From positions 3,852,001 to 3,916,000 of the forward strand of contig CP064980.1 in the NCBI GenBank assembly GCA_016699535.1: DNA of 64,000 bases, read 5' to 3'. The translations under genes and the position numbers were made by a program. Below are positions 17,717 through 26,782 of this stretch, piece by piece (positions within the stretch are counted from its first letter, which is position 1; every line of letters starts with the position of its first letter). The notes below the pieces were generated by a model. The model did not search any database. It saw only the letters and a program-made list of their open reading frames with translations, and was not told the DNA's origin. The DNA comes from Myxococcales bacterium. Its GTDB lineage: Bacteria > Myxococcota_A > Polyangia > Polyangiales > GCA-016699535.

Positions 17717-18625
17717 ATGACAAACGCAACCAACACGATTCTTGAAAACTACAACAGCGAAAGCCCCGGCGTTTTAGCAAACCTGCGCCGCATCATGAAC
17801 CACGGCACGCTCGCTGGGACGGGTAAAATGGTTATTTTACCGGTCGATCAAGGCTTTGAGCACGGTCCTGCCCGCAGCTTCGCACCGAATCCTGAAGGCT
17901 ATGATCCAGAATACCATCCAAAGCTTGCTGTTGAGTCCGGCTGCAACGCCTATGCCGCGCCTCTTGGTTTTTTGGAAGTGATTGCACCGAAGTTTGCAGG
18001 TGAGATTCCTCTTATTTTAAAAGTTAACAACAGTGACTCCTTGGGAGGACCTGAACAACCTCATTCTGCCGTCACCTCGGGCATCGACGACGCTCTTCGC
18101 CTTGGCTGCTCAGCCATCGGTTACACGATTTATCCAGGATCAAGCAACCGCAATAAAATCTACCAGCAGCTTCGTCAACTGATTCACGATGCTCGCCTTG
18201 TTGGCTTACCCACTATCGTGTGGGCTTATCCTCGCGGTGGCGATCTTAGCACAGCAGGGGAGACCGCTCTCGATGTTGTGGCTTATTCAGCGCACATCGC
18301 TTGCGAGCTTGGCGCGCACATCGTTAAGGTCAAGCTTCCAACCGAACATATCGAACAAAAAGCGGCCAAAGCTGCCTATGAAAAGATCGAAAAGGAAAGC
18401 TTAGCCCAACGCGTAAACCACGTCGTTAAATCCTGCTTCAACGGCAAACGCATGGTGATCTTCTCGGGTGGCGCTGCCAAAGGCACCGACGACGTACTTG
18501 CTGAGATCAAAGCCATCCGTGATGGTGGCGGAAACGGCAGCATCATGGGCCGTAATGCCTTCCAGCGCTCTCCCAAGGACGGATTAAAGCTCCTAAAAGA
18601 CGCTATCGACATCATGAAGAAGTAA
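17717..18625 (+). CDS. fbaB: Class I fructose-bisphosphate aldolase (DhnA/FbaB type)
   Basis: Glycolytic/gluconeogenic aldolase that uses a lysine Schiff base. The 302-residue protein has MVILPVDQGFEHGP, the SAIGYTIYPGSS strand, VWAYPRGGD, and the Schiff-base strand GAHIVKVKLPTEH. Near the C-terminus are MVIFSGGAAKGTDD and SIMGRNAFQR, which bind phosphate. ATG 17717 has AAAGAGG upstream; longer in-frame starts would run through the preceding tRNA. It follows tRNA-Ser(UGA) by 17 bp and may be read from the same transcript. Confidence 0.92.
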   Translation: MTNATNTILENYNSESPGVLANLRRIMNHGTLAGTGKMVILPVDQGFEHGPARSFAPNPEGYDPEYHPKLAVESGCNAYAAPLGFLEVIAPKFAGEIPLILKVNNSDSLGGPEQPHSAVTSGIDDALRLGCSAIGYTIYPGSSNRNKIYQQLRQLIHDARLVGLPTIVWAYPRGGDLSTAGETALDVVAYSAHIACELGAHIVKVKLPTEHIEQKAAKAAYEKIEKESLAQRVNHVVKSCFNGKRMVIFSGGAAKGTDDVLAEIKAIRDGGGNGSIMGRNAFQRSPKDGLKLLKDAIDIMKK

Positions 18626-18744
18626 AAAAGAAAGTCCAATTGACAGCCAGCCCATAGCTGACTAAAAAACGCCTTCCCCCAGCCTGTTCTGGGAAACGGA
18701 ACCGGAGGACACACTTAGGGTAGAAAAAAATTTAGTGCGAAGCA

Positions 18745-18869
18745 CCAAAGCCACTCAGCGCGTTCAGCTGCTGAGCGCCCCCACAGCGACGAGTGAGAAA
18801 TACTTAAAGGTCTTTCGCAGCGAGGAGCGAGGAGGTAAGCCAGTAGATGAATGTGCTGAGTGGTTTTGG
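18745..18869. repeat. Palindromic element E2, 7 bp before tRNA-Ser(GCU)
   Basis: Arms CCAAAGCCACTCAGC (18745-18759) and GCTGAGTGGTTTTGG (18855-18869) differ at one base pair. The core has GAGCGCCCCCACAG (18773-18786) and GAGGAGCGAGGAGGTAAGCC. The element ends 7 bp before the tRNA. Confidence 0.8.
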
Positions 18870-18876
18870 GTCGTTG

Positions 18877-18969
18877 GGAGGGGTGGCCGAGTGGCTGAAG
18901 GCAGTCGCTTGCTAAGCGACCGTACGCTCAAAAGGTGTACCGCGGGTTCAAATCCCGCCCCCTCCGCCA
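18877..18969 (+). tRNA. tRNA-Ser (GCU)
   Basis: Class II tRNA. Acceptor GGAGGGG/CCCCTCC, anticodon stem GTCGCTT-GCT-AAGCGAC, long variable arm, encoded CCA. Confidence 0.97.
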
Positions 18970-19047
18970 AGAAAACGTGATATAAAGCGCTAAGCATTCA
19001 AGAGGTTTGACACAAACAAATACGAATAAGAAGTTTACTGCGAAGCA

Positions 19048-19172
19048 CCAGTTTTCATAGATGCTGACAGCTCGTGAGCGCCCCCACAGCGACGACTGAG
19101 GAATATCGAAAGATATTTCGCAGGGAGGAGCGAGGAGGTAAGCCGCGAGATGGCTGTAGCTAGGGAAACTGG
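19048..19172. repeat. Palindromic element E3, 7 bp before tRNA-Arg(ACG)
   Basis: Arms CCAGTTTTC (19048-19056) and GGAAACTGG (19164-19172). The core GAGCGCCCCCACAG (19076-19089), then GAGGAGCGAGGAGGTAAGCC and GAGATGGCTG, is shared with E1/E2. An inner hairpin GAATATCGAAAGATATTTC lies at its centre. It ends 7 bp before the tRNA, as E2 does. Confidence 0.78.
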
Positions 19173-19179
19173 CCTCAAT

Positions 19180-19231
<52 letters not shown>

Positions 19232-19256
<25 letters not shown>

Positions 19257-19455
19257 AACACTTCACGCCATAGTATTTTTGATCTGCAAAGTACAAAAGC
19301 TCGAGCGCGGCGCTCCACCGGAGCCCCGCTCATTTATCTCTCTTTTGCGGTTCGAATCCTCCTGGCTCCGCCAAACACTTCACGCCATAGTATTTTTGAT
19401 CTGCAAAGTACAAAAGCTCGAGCGCGGCGCTCCACCGGAGCCCCGCTCCTTTATG
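19232..19455. repeat. 117 bp tandem duplication including the 3' end of tRNA-Arg
   Basis: The segment starting at the tRNA T arm (GGTTCGAATCCTCCTGGCTC) and running through about 100 bp of 3' flank is repeated head-to-tail: copy 1 begins at 19232, copy 2 at 19349, nearly identical to about 19455. Copy 2 is only the T arm, acceptor end and CCA, not a full tRNA. It resembles an attachment-site duplication but has no integrase or cargo between the copies. Confidence 0.85.
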
Positions 19456-19462
19456 TCCCTAA

Positions 19463-20245
19463 CTACTGACAGTCGCTTGGTGTTCCACCGCCGCCATTTA
19501 GATTGTCAAACTGGGCAATGCCGGGATCGATGACCGATTGGTAAGTACCTGCACCCATTTCAATACGAATATCGGTGATCCCATTCAGAAAAGCTTCGCT
19601 AGTATCGACCGATCCAAGTTCTGTCCATAATGCGGCGTCTGGTGATGTCTCTGTATATACGGTTCCAGCGCTTTCACGTATGCGCCAAAAACGATGAGTG
19701 GAACCCGAATACGATGTAGAAGAAACTACTTCTTGCAAACTTCCATTGATCTTACGAAATCTTAGTTGGCTGCCAGCTTGTACCAAAGATACACCTATGT
19801 TGCCCGCAGAGGTGAGGTTAAAATACGTTTGCGCCGAGGTTGTAGTGCCTCCCATTCGAATCACTTCGACGTACGCCGATGAGTTGCTTAGTGGATAGCC
19901 CGTAGATGATATATAGCCTGCATAGGTTAAACTCGCAGCACTGGCTTGCAATTGTATTTCAAGCATACCATCGGTCTCAGCTATCATATCGGTGGTAGCT
20001 TCGTACACCGACCAAAAAGGATCGGCTGCGTTGTCTTCAAAATCGTCGATGACATCCACCACGAACTCTCGTGCGCAACCCGGAGGCGACGAGACGTCGG
20101 TCTGCTGATTTGCATCATCGGTTGCATCGCTCAGCGGCGCATCCGTTGCGGCATCGGAGGTCAGTTTATTGGCATCAAAAGCTTGACATCCAAAAGGAAG
20201 AGTCGCGCAATAAACGCCCACGAAGATTGAGCCGAGCTTTATCAT
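19463..20245 (-). CDS. Secreted lipoprotein with a concanavalin-like/DUF1349-type domain
   Basis: A 260-residue predicted lipoprotein (signal peptide MIKLGSIFVGVYCA, lipobox LPFGC at about 20). A linker rich in Asp, Ala and Thr (residues 21-55) leads to a beta-rich domain starting VIDDFEDNAADPFWSVYE. The domain includes strands such as RFWRIRESAGTVYTETSPD, the pattern of sugar-binding beta-sandwich modules that sense an object's width or mass. It ends in a glycine-rich tail. The ligand is unknown, and the fold call is by pattern only. Confidence 0.65.
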   Translation of the reverse strand: MIKLGSIFVGVYCATLPFGCQAFDANKLTSDAATDAPLSDATDDANQQTDVSSPPGCAREFVVDVIDDFEDNAADPFWSVYEATTDMIAETDGMLEIQLQASAASLTYAGYISSTGYPLSNSSAYVEVIRMGGTTTSAQTYFNLTSAGNIGVSLVQAGSQLRFRKINGSLQEVVSSTSYSGSTHRFWRIRESAGTVYTETSPDAALWTELGSVDTSEAFLNGITDIRIEMGAGTYQSVIDPGIAQFDNLNGGGGTPSDCQ

Positions 20246-20299
20246 ATTGAATTAACGTATAATATAGAAATAGAGAGTTGGCGAAACAATAGGATTTAG

Positions 20300-20375
20300 A
20301 AGGCCCAAACGAGTTTTTCGCGAGAAGCACTGACTTTGGTGTCATACAACATTTTCGCCTTTGTCCTTGGGCCTT
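20300..20375. other. Inverted repeat AAGGCCCAA/TTGGGCCTT followed by T-rich tract
   Basis: A 9 bp perfect inverted repeat (20300-20308 and 20367-20375) encloses 58 bp and is followed by TTTTTTC. It lies between two divergent lipoprotein genes, where a terminator is not expected. It may mark a short structured RNA on the plus strand. A TTGACA hexamer occurs at 20412 before the esterase gene. Confidence 0.3.
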
Positions 20376-20463
20376 TTTTCTACAGATGTGCTATCCGCCG
20401 CGCATAACGAGTTGACAGAGTTTGGAAATCTGTAAGGCTTAAGAATACATTTTTACGTTAACA

Positions 20464-21507
20464 ATGTCTCATCTTAGCTCAAATCTGTGGATGGTAAGGT
20501 TAGTGACCCTCGGCTTACTTGGTTGCTGGAGTTGCAACAGCGGGTCTACTAGCAACGACACCGACGGTGCAGTAAGCGATTCTGGCTTAACTCAAAACGA
20601 CGGCGCACTTGGCGCAGACGCCAGCAACACGAATGATAGCGGACCTTATGTACCCTTTGTACCCGGCGGACCAAGTGAAGGTTGTGGTAGTACTGTAAGC
20701 CAAACGGGTAGTCCGGTAGAGCAAACAATTCAAATCGCAGGGCAGCCTACCCGCAGCTACACCATTGCCGTACCGAGCAACTACAACAATGCCCAACCCT
20801 ATCCTTTGTTTCTTGGTTTCGGAGGCTTCAGTGGCGCGCAAGGTGATTTCGTTTATCAAGGCAGCGGTGTTGATGCTACACAAGCGATTTTTGTCACCCT
20901 TCAAGCACTAAGCTCGGGCGATTACGACGGAGCAAGCTATACCGGTGCGTTGTGGCGAGCCAATGATGTATCGGATCCGAGCAAATATGTGCCTCTGGAA
21001 GTTGAAAGCGACAACCTTGCTTTTTTCGATGCCTTGGTTGAGCACTTGCTAAGCAACTATTGCGTTGATACGGACCGCATTTTCGCTTCCGGTTTTAGTG
21101 CAGGGGGTGGCTTTACGAGCTTGCTCGGCTGTGTACGCGGCGATGTACTGCGTGCCATGGCACCCATTGCTCCTTTTTTGCCAGAAAATTATACGAGCAA
21201 CTGCCAAGGTGTTGTAGCGGCCTACATCGGTGTGGGTGCAAACGACTCGACCAATTCCGGCTTGAGCAAGCCCATTTCACAAGCTGCCAGTGACTTAAAA
21301 GAAGAGCTGCGTGTAGCTAACAGTTGCAGCACCAACAGTACCGCTGCAGCTACCAATTGTGTGCAGTATAACGATTGCACTACCGGCTTGGATGTCATGT
21401 GGTGTGAAGTTCCAAACCAACAGCACACATCCCCTGATGTGGCCAGTACCCTGTACGGTAAATCCACGTTTGATTTTTTCATGAACCTCAATCCGGAATC
21501 GTCGTAG
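20464..21507 (+). CDS. Secreted esterase/PHB-depolymerase-like lipoprotein
   Basis: A 347-residue alpha/beta-hydrolase of the polyhydroxybutyrate depolymerase/feruloyl esterase type. An N-terminal signal (LVTLGLLGCWSC, probably lipidated) precedes an Asp/Ser/Thr linker. The catalytic domain shows SYTIAVPSNYNN, the nucleophile elbow FASGFSAGGGF (Ser near 218) and a C-terminal VPNQQHTSPD that would supply the histidine. Eight or more Cys suggest disulfides outside the cell. The substrate, whether polyester, lipid or acylated polysaccharide, cannot be told. Confidence 0.8.
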   Translation: MSHLSSNLWMVRLVTLGLLGCWSCNSGSTSNDTDGAVSDSGLTQNDGALGADASNTNDSGPYVPFVPGGPSEGCGSTVSQTGSPVEQTIQIAGQPTRSYTIAVPSNYNNAQPYPLFLGFGGFSGAQGDFVYQGSGVDATQAIFVTLQALSSGDYDGASYTGALWRANDVSDPSKYVPLEVESDNLAFFDALVEHLLSNYCVDTDRIFASGFSAGGGFTSLLGCVRGDVLRAMAPIAPFLPENYTSNCQGVVAAYIGVGANDSTNSGLSKPISQAASDLKEELRVANSCSTNSTAAATNCVQYNDCTTGLDVMWCEVPNQQHTSPDVASTLYGKSTFDFFMNLNPESS

Positions 21508-21798
21508 AAGAGGCATCGGCTTCGCGTTTGGATCCAATTTCCCGAAGCATACTCGAGACCTTACTGGCGTATTTAGACGAAGCCTGAAGACTCCGCCCGG
21601 AGAACGTTTCTTGATCTCACCGACAGGGTACTTTCCATCCAAATTTTATCTTGATCTGCTTTGAACGAACATCCTTGTTGTTTCCGACGTGGGGTCTAAG
21701 AACCTGGTAGGACATGTGGGAGAAAAACAGAACGCCTTGTTTCTTCTTACTTTTTTGTTTGATTACAACCGGCACAAGTTTTGCAGTAATTGCATGTC

Positions 21799-22764
21799 AT
21801 GAAGAACTTACTGGCTTTCTATGTGTTTTTTCTCACACTTGGCATCGGATGCACATCCGCCATTGGACCTGAACTCAGTGCTCAACAAGGAGCGCAAACA
21901 TCAACAGATTGCCCTATCAGTCGATGGAAAACCAACAGTAACTTCACCAACGTAATTGAAGAGAAACTCACAAACTTTTTCCAAGCAACCGAAGCTAATT
22001 TATCCGATTTTATTCTTCTCGAAGAATCACTTTACAACGCGCTTAGCGAATTGGATTTGGAACTGTTCCCGCATTCGGAAATTGGGCCAGCTCTGGAAAT
22101 CTACGGAGCTAGCTTTGAAATCGCCCAGACAACGATTCCTGGCATGGAGATCCGAATTGGGACCTCGCAATGGGTGTTGATCAAACTTGATGTCCTTATC
22201 GGAGACAATGGCACAGCGTCTGTATGGGAGAGTCATTTTGTCGATACCATTGATGGCAATGAAGTACATAGCTGCGAAGAACTCCAAGCTGTCAACGGGG
22301 CACCCACTGGAGCAGCCTCGTTTTGCGATGGCACATCACTCGAAGAAGCCATTATCGCAGAGCTAGATGACAGAGGGAAAAGCAACGACTACTGCTTGAG
22401 TCTGACCGTTGACCATCCTACTTTTTGCTTTCCTGTGCTTATCAATGACACTTTGACCGGCATCGGCAACCCAAATATTGAAGTTCAAAACACCGATGCC
22501 GTAGTAACTCTTCCGGCTGTCTTCTCTGTGCAATACTACTGCCTTGATGAAAACACCACCCCTACCTTTACTTGCACTGAAGGCAATAATTTCACTAGCG
22601 AAAACGAAGCCTCTACATCCGAGGGTTGCATGTCGATCGCAAAAAGCGTGACTTACCAGGTTGATGATTGTGGCCAATGGAACGACTCAGGAACCGCGGT
22701 GGTTTGTGTGACAGGTATTCCCGGTAGCCACAAGGTCACGGTCACGGCCGATAATGAGGATTGA
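21799..22764 (+). CDS. Hypothetical lipoprotein
   Basis: A 321-residue protein with signal peptide MKNLLAFYVFFLTL and lipobox LGIGC. The mature part is acidic, has many Asn and Cys and shows no family I recognise. Paired cysteines from about residue 150 onward (SCEELQAVNG, FTCTEGNNF, EGCMSIAK, VDDCGQWN) suggest a disulfide-bonded extracellular domain. The ATG at 21799 is chosen over a TTG 9 bp upstream. The 291 bp before it hold no gene that I can see. Confidence 0.6.
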   Translation: MKNLLAFYVFFLTLGIGCTSAIGPELSAQQGAQTSTDCPISRWKTNSNFTNVIEEKLTNFFQATEANLSDFILLEESLYNALSELDLELFPHSEIGPALEIYGASFEIAQTTIPGMEIRIGTSQWVLIKLDVLIGDNGTASVWESHFVDTIDGNEVHSCEELQAVNGAPTGAASFCDGTSLEEAIIAELDDRGKSNDYCLSLTVDHPTFCFPVLINDTLTGIGNPNIEVQNTDAVVTLPAVFSVQYYCLDENTTPTFTCTEGNNFTSENEASTSEGCMSIAKSVTYQVDDCGQWNDSGTAVVCVTGIPGSHKVTVTADNED

Positions 22765-22807
22765 TAGTATCCCGTGAGTGCTCTAAGGTCCTGGTTTTCA
22801 GAGAAGC

Positions 22808-23305
22808 ATGACTGAATTCCAAGCGTACGAGTACGACATCAATTTTATGAGCGAAGCTTTGGCGGAAGCTCGCAAGGCTTATGACAAGAATGAAGTACCG
22901 GTGGGTTGCGTGATCGTGCATCAGGGGCAAATTGTTGGTCGCGGCCACAATCTTCGTGAGAGCAGTCAAGATCCCAGAGCACACGCCGAAATGATGGCAA
23001 TCAAAGAAGCAGCACGAGCACTTGGAAGTTGGCGGCTAGTTGATACCACGCTCTATGTCACCCTTGAGCCTTGCCCGATGTGTGCTGGAGCACTGGTCAA
23101 CAGCCGCATCTCACGGCTCGTGTATGGATGCCGCGATCCCAAGGCCGGAGCGATCCATTCGCTTTACCAACTCGGAGATGACCAACGCCTAAATCATCGC
23201 TTTTCAAGCGTCGAGGGGGTGCTTGGCAGCGAGGCCGGCGCCCTGCTATCCGAGTTTTTTCAAGCCATTCGTCAAAACCGCCTAGGGAGCCCAAGGCCCA
23301 CTTGA
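22808..23305 (+). CDS. tadA: tRNA-specific adenosine deaminase TadA
   Basis: Converts A34 to inosine in tRNA-Arg(ACG), a gene for which lies at 19180. The 165-residue protein has the cytidine-deaminase-like zinc site HAEMMAIKEA (His59, catalytic Glu61) and PCPMCAGAL (Cys89, Cys92). Its length and the C-terminal helix FFQAIRQNR are normal for TadA. It is followed by a serine tRNA. Confidence 0.95.
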   Translation: MTEFQAYEYDINFMSEALAEARKAYDKNEVPVGCVIVHQGQIVGRGHNLRESSQDPRAHAEMMAIKEAARALGSWRLVDTTLYVTLEPCPMCAGALVNSRISRLVYGCRDPKAGAIHSLYQLGDDQRLNHRFSSVEGVLGSEAGALLSEFFQAIRQNRLGSPRPT

Positions 23306-23367
23306 TCGCTCGTAAATTGCAGATCCTTTTCAAATGTGCCAAGGCGCGGTACAAGCCTCCCGGTTTT

Positions 23368-23455
23368 GGAGAGCTGGCCGAGTTGGTCGAAGGCGCTTGA
23401 TTCGAAATCAAGTGTACCCGCAAGGGTACCGGGGGTTCGAATCCCTCGCTCTCCG
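23368..23455 (+). tRNA. tRNA-Ser (CGA)
   Basis: Class II tRNA. Acceptor GGAGAGC/GCTCTCC, anticodon loop TTCGAAA on stem CTTGA/TCAAG, long variable arm. CCA is not encoded: GCAATC follows the acceptor. Confidence 0.95.
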
Positions 23456-23516
23456 CAATCTTTTCTTAAAAACACAGGAATACGAAACAAGACAAAAAAT
23501 AACTTAGAATAATTCA

Positions 23517-23690
<174 letters not shown>

Positions 23691-23712
23691 TTTGTTTCGA
23701 CTTTAACTGTTT

Positions 23713-23822
23713 GTACCGCTGCGTAGCAGCGCTCCAAAGAGGGGAGACACGCGTCTCCCCTCCCGAGCGCACTTCGTGCGTCGGCTCCCTCCCCTGCGGG
23801 CTCGCGTTGCTCGCGGGGTGAT
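23713..23822. other. Cluster of four GC-rich hairpins
   Basis: Four consecutive dyads: GCTGCGTAGCAGC, GAGGGGAGAC-ACGC-GTCTCCCCTC (10 bp perfect), GCGCACTTCGTGCG and a CCCC...GGGG stem near 23798-23818. They lie between the SRP RNA terminator and the convergent epimerase gene end. They could be terminators for the minus-strand gene or a structured RNA. Confidence 0.45.
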
Positions 23823-23825
23823 TGG

Positions 23826-24833
23826 CTAGGTGGTTTTGGGACGGTGGGTTAGTTTTGCTATGGAGGTTAGGCCTTTGCTTTGTTTGGCCCAGTTTTCGAA
23901 TTCAGTCATATCGGCATCTAGGCTTTGACGTGGTGAAAAATTCAAGCATTCGGCCGCACGACTTACATCAAAAAGGGTTGAACGGCCTCGCAGGATTACA
24001 TCGCTTCGCCACAAACCGGCTAGACCAAGCTTTTCTCGCAGGAATGCTTCGGCATAGTTCAATGCATACGAAGATCCGGTTTTTATCGAAGCACCAAAAG
24101 CCTCGGCTATGCCGCCGAAAAACTCAGCTGCTGTAGCAAGACATAGATCGCTTAGAAGATAGACGTTCCCACCCGCACCCTGCGCCTGAATGCTTTTGTC
24201 GACAGCCTGGAGCAGGCTATCAATATGAAGCGTCGCAAAATAATTTTTTCCCGATCCCGGAAGGCAAATCGCTCCTTTTTCTTGGATTTCAGCGCAAAGC
24301 CACGGTAAACGACTTGTATCGTCTGGCCCCCACACCCAAGCGGGACTCAATACGATAACCTCCATACTTCGGTCACTACTCGCGCATGCAACTTCTTCAG
24401 CTAAAAGTTTCGATTGCACGTAGGCGCTCAAAAGAGGTCGATTGCTTCGCTTTTGTTCGTTCCAATTGACGCGATCACGATTGGTCAATGTTGCATCTGC
24501 ACACGAAATGAATATCAGCTTACGCACGCCAACATGTCTTGCTGCGTTGATGACGTTTTCCGTTCCGGCTACGTTGAGCCACGACAGCGCGTGGGCCGAT
24601 GCATGAGCATCGCTCAGCCCTGCTGCATGCACCAATACATCACAGCCCCTGGCCGCCGCCGCAATGCTTTGCGGGTCCCCAACATCACCCAAAAAGATTT
24701 GTCGCTCTGCCAACTCCTGCAGACCTTTGTGCTTCGGTCTTAGCAAAACCCGCAGATCTGCGCCTTGCTTGCTAAGCGATGCCACAATCTTTCGACCCAA
24801 AAAGCCAGTTGCTCCTGTAACAAGTATCCTCAT
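23826..24833 (-). CDS. NAD-dependent epimerase/dehydratase (extended SDR)
   Basis: A 335-residue extended short-chain dehydrogenase. The dinucleotide loop is MRILVTGATGFLGRKIVASL (GATGFLG at 7-13) and the catalytic pair is in SAYVQSKLL (about 136-140). Members act on nucleotide sugars, sterols or other hydroxy compounds; LSPAWVWGPDD and the helical C-terminus do not settle which. The start at 24833 leaves off a long in-frame extension that lacks homology and overlaps the divergent lipoprotein gene. The starts are 24 bp apart. Confidence 0.85.
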   Translation of the reverse strand: MRILVTGATGFLGRKIVASLSKQGADLRVLLRPKHKGLQELAERQIFLGDVGDPQSIAAAARGCDVLVHAAGLSDAHASAHALSWLNVAGTENVINAARHVGVRKLIFISCADATLTNRDRVNWNEQKRSNRPLLSAYVQSKLLAEEVACASSDRSMEVIVLSPAWVWGPDDTSRLPWLCAEIQEKGAICLPGSGKNYFATLHIDSLLQAVDKSIQAQGAGGNVYLLSDLCLATAAEFFGGIAEAFGASIKTGSSYALNYAEAFLREKLGLAGLWRSDVILRGRSTLFDVSRAAECLNFSPRQSLDADMTEFENWAKQSKGLTSIAKLTHRPKTT

Positions 24834-24857
24834 GCAAAGAATGGTATAGTCAGAATA

Positions 24858-26780
24858 ATGCGTGGCGTACAGCTGATAGCTTTGTTTTCTCTGTGTAGCT
24901 ATTTGTGTTTCTGTTCGGATTCGGCAGACTGCGTGGATAGCGATCTCGATGGATACGGCACACATTGCTCTGCTGGAGAGGATTGCGATGAACACAACGC
25001 GCTTCGCACGAACAATTGCGATGTTGTAGCTGCTCCAAATTGCACAGAAGATCCCTATCAAACTGGATGCAGTTGCCTTACAGGAACGACAGTGGATTGC
25101 TACGCCGCAGAGCCCAGCAGCATGGGTATAGGACCCTGCCTTTCAGGACGAGCGCGCTGCATCGATGGTTATCTTGGCCTTTGTTTGGGTGCAATACTGC
25201 CAGAAGTTGAAGTCTGCAACGACATTGACGATGACTGCGACGGGCTCGTCGATGAAAACGTAATCAGCCCATGCGGAGGATGCAACAGCAGTTGCACTGG
25301 CGCAGTATGGGGCGGTGTCGGGATGGAGTTTGAGGCGAACGATACCCTTCAGTTGACTTCCGAAGGCTGGCTCACTCTCAAACAAGAAATTTTGGAATCC
25401 GATGCGCTTTGGATAGGCAATACCAACGAAAATACCGTTTCCCATATTGATCTCATCTCCAACACGGAGACTGCCCGCTATCCAAGTGCCGGAAACGAAC
25501 CCACCCGCATCGCAGTCGATTATGTGGGCGATGCATGGGTAGCAAACCGCGCTATGCAAGGTCAGTCAACCTTAACTAAATACGCAGGAGTGATCGATCG
25601 ATGCATCGACAAAAGCAACGATGGCCTTCAAAGCTCATCTGGCCCCAACAATGTCCTTGCAGAAGCAGCCGAAGACTGTTTGCTTTTCTCAGTCCCGATA
25701 GGAACGGCGGAAACGCCAGCGGTGGCGCGCGCGATGGCTATCGATGGCAGCTATGGAAACATGGGACAAAAACATGGTGACCCCTGGATTGGCTTGCATG
25801 CTCTTGAACAAGTTGAGCAACGGGACGGCGAGACCGGGGCCCTTCTTCAAAGCCTTAGTATACCTGGTTTCGCTCCCTACGCCGCTCAGTTTGATCGCTG
25901 GGGCTACCTTTGGCTCATCAGTCAAGATGGTTTGCTTGCACGCGTTAACCGCAGGCTCACGCCTCCAGAAGTCACCGTCTACGAAGTGCCCTTCGCCTGT
26001 TATCTTCTCTACGGTTTAGGCATCGATAAAAACGATCATATTGTTGTCAGCGGATTTCACTGCAATACCGTGATGCGCTTTGATCCGGAAAGCGAAAACT
26101 GGGAACTCAGCAGTAGTCCAACAGTCACGAGAGGCCTTGCCGCGACAGACTCAAGACTTTGGGTAGCCCATACCGACGGCCGAGTAAGCACTTATCTTCT
26201 GTCTGATTTAAGTCACGAACAGACCATCGATCTTTGGACTGCTGGACACGAACCCTATGAATCGATAGGCCTTGCATCCGATCCTCTGCGCGACACGATT
26301 TGGGTCATTAGCTCTTCAGACAATTTTGGAGAAACAGGCATCGCAACTCGAATTGATGCAACAAGCCTTCAAGTATTGGCTCATCTACCAGTGGGACTGG
26401 GTCCCCACAATCAAGGCGATCTCATCGGGAGCAAGCGAAGCAATGTCTTTGTGCCCGAGGGACAAAGCTCAGCTGTCTTTGAAGGCTGCCAAGATGCCCA
26501 AAGCACCGAATGGTTGCGTATCCACCTTGAAGCCGATGCGGGCTCATCTGGCCAGATAGCGCTAAGTGTCAGGCACGCCGATTCTGTGGAAAATCTCAGT
26601 AATTCAACCTTTGAGCCCGTGGGATCTTTTCCTTCCGATTCCTTTCCAGTCGCGTTAGACTTGCCCCAAGGTGGTGTCATCGAAGTCATGGTGCGATTAG
26701 GCGTTACAGATCGTGATGGCGCACCGCGGCTGAAACAGGTGGGTGTCGAGTGGAGTTGTCCAGTAGGCAGTGTATTTTAA
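24858..26780 (+). CDS. Lipoprotein with MopE-like metal-binding motif and beta-propeller
   Basis: A 640-residue exported protein. A signal segment (MRGVQLIALFSLCSYLCFC) leads to a Cys/Asp-rich region with SDLDGYG and CNDIDDDCDGLVDE (about 119-132), the putative metal-binding motif found in many myxobacterial surface proteins. Residues about 200-530 form repeats of the kind VSHIDLIS, WLISQDGLLARVNR and LWVAHTDGRVSTYLL, resembling a seven-bladed propeller of the Vgb/NHL kind. A beta-sandwich follows. Likely surface-exposed; ligand unknown. The next gene begins 2 bp after the stop. Confidence 0.75.
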   Translation: MRGVQLIALFSLCSYLCFCSDSADCVDSDLDGYGTHCSAGEDCDEHNALRTNNCDVVAAPNCTEDPYQTGCSCLTGTTVDCYAAEPSSMGIGPCLSGRARCIDGYLGLCLGAILPEVEVCNDIDDDCDGLVDENVISPCGGCNSSCTGAVWGGVGMEFEANDTLQLTSEGWLTLKQEILESDALWIGNTNENTVSHIDLISNTETARYPSAGNEPTRIAVDYVGDAWVANRAMQGQSTLTKYAGVIDRCIDKSNDGLQSSSGPNNVLAEAAEDCLLFSVPIGTAETPAVARAMAIDGSYGNMGQKHGDPWIGLHALEQVEQRDGETGALLQSLSIPGFAPYAAQFDRWGYLWLISQDGLLARVNRRLTPPEVTVYEVPFACYLLYGLGIDKNDHIVVSGFHCNTVMRFDPESENWELSSSPTVTRGLAATDSRLWVAHTDGRVSTYLLSDLSHEQTIDLWTAGHEPYESIGLASDPLRDTIWVISSSDNFGETGIATRIDATSLQVLAHLPVGLGPHNQGDLIGSKRSNVFVPEGQSSAVFEGCQDAQSTEWLRIHLEADAGSSGQIALSVRHADSVENLSNSTFEPVGSFPSDSFPVALDLPQGGVIEVMVRLGVTDRDGAPRLKQVGVEWSCPVGSVF

Positions 26781-26782
26781 CC

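Noticed and set aside
20412..20440. Strong promoter before the esterase gene based on TTGACA at 20412
   Set aside because: No good -10 hexamer lies 16-18 bp downstream, so it was not listed as a promoter.
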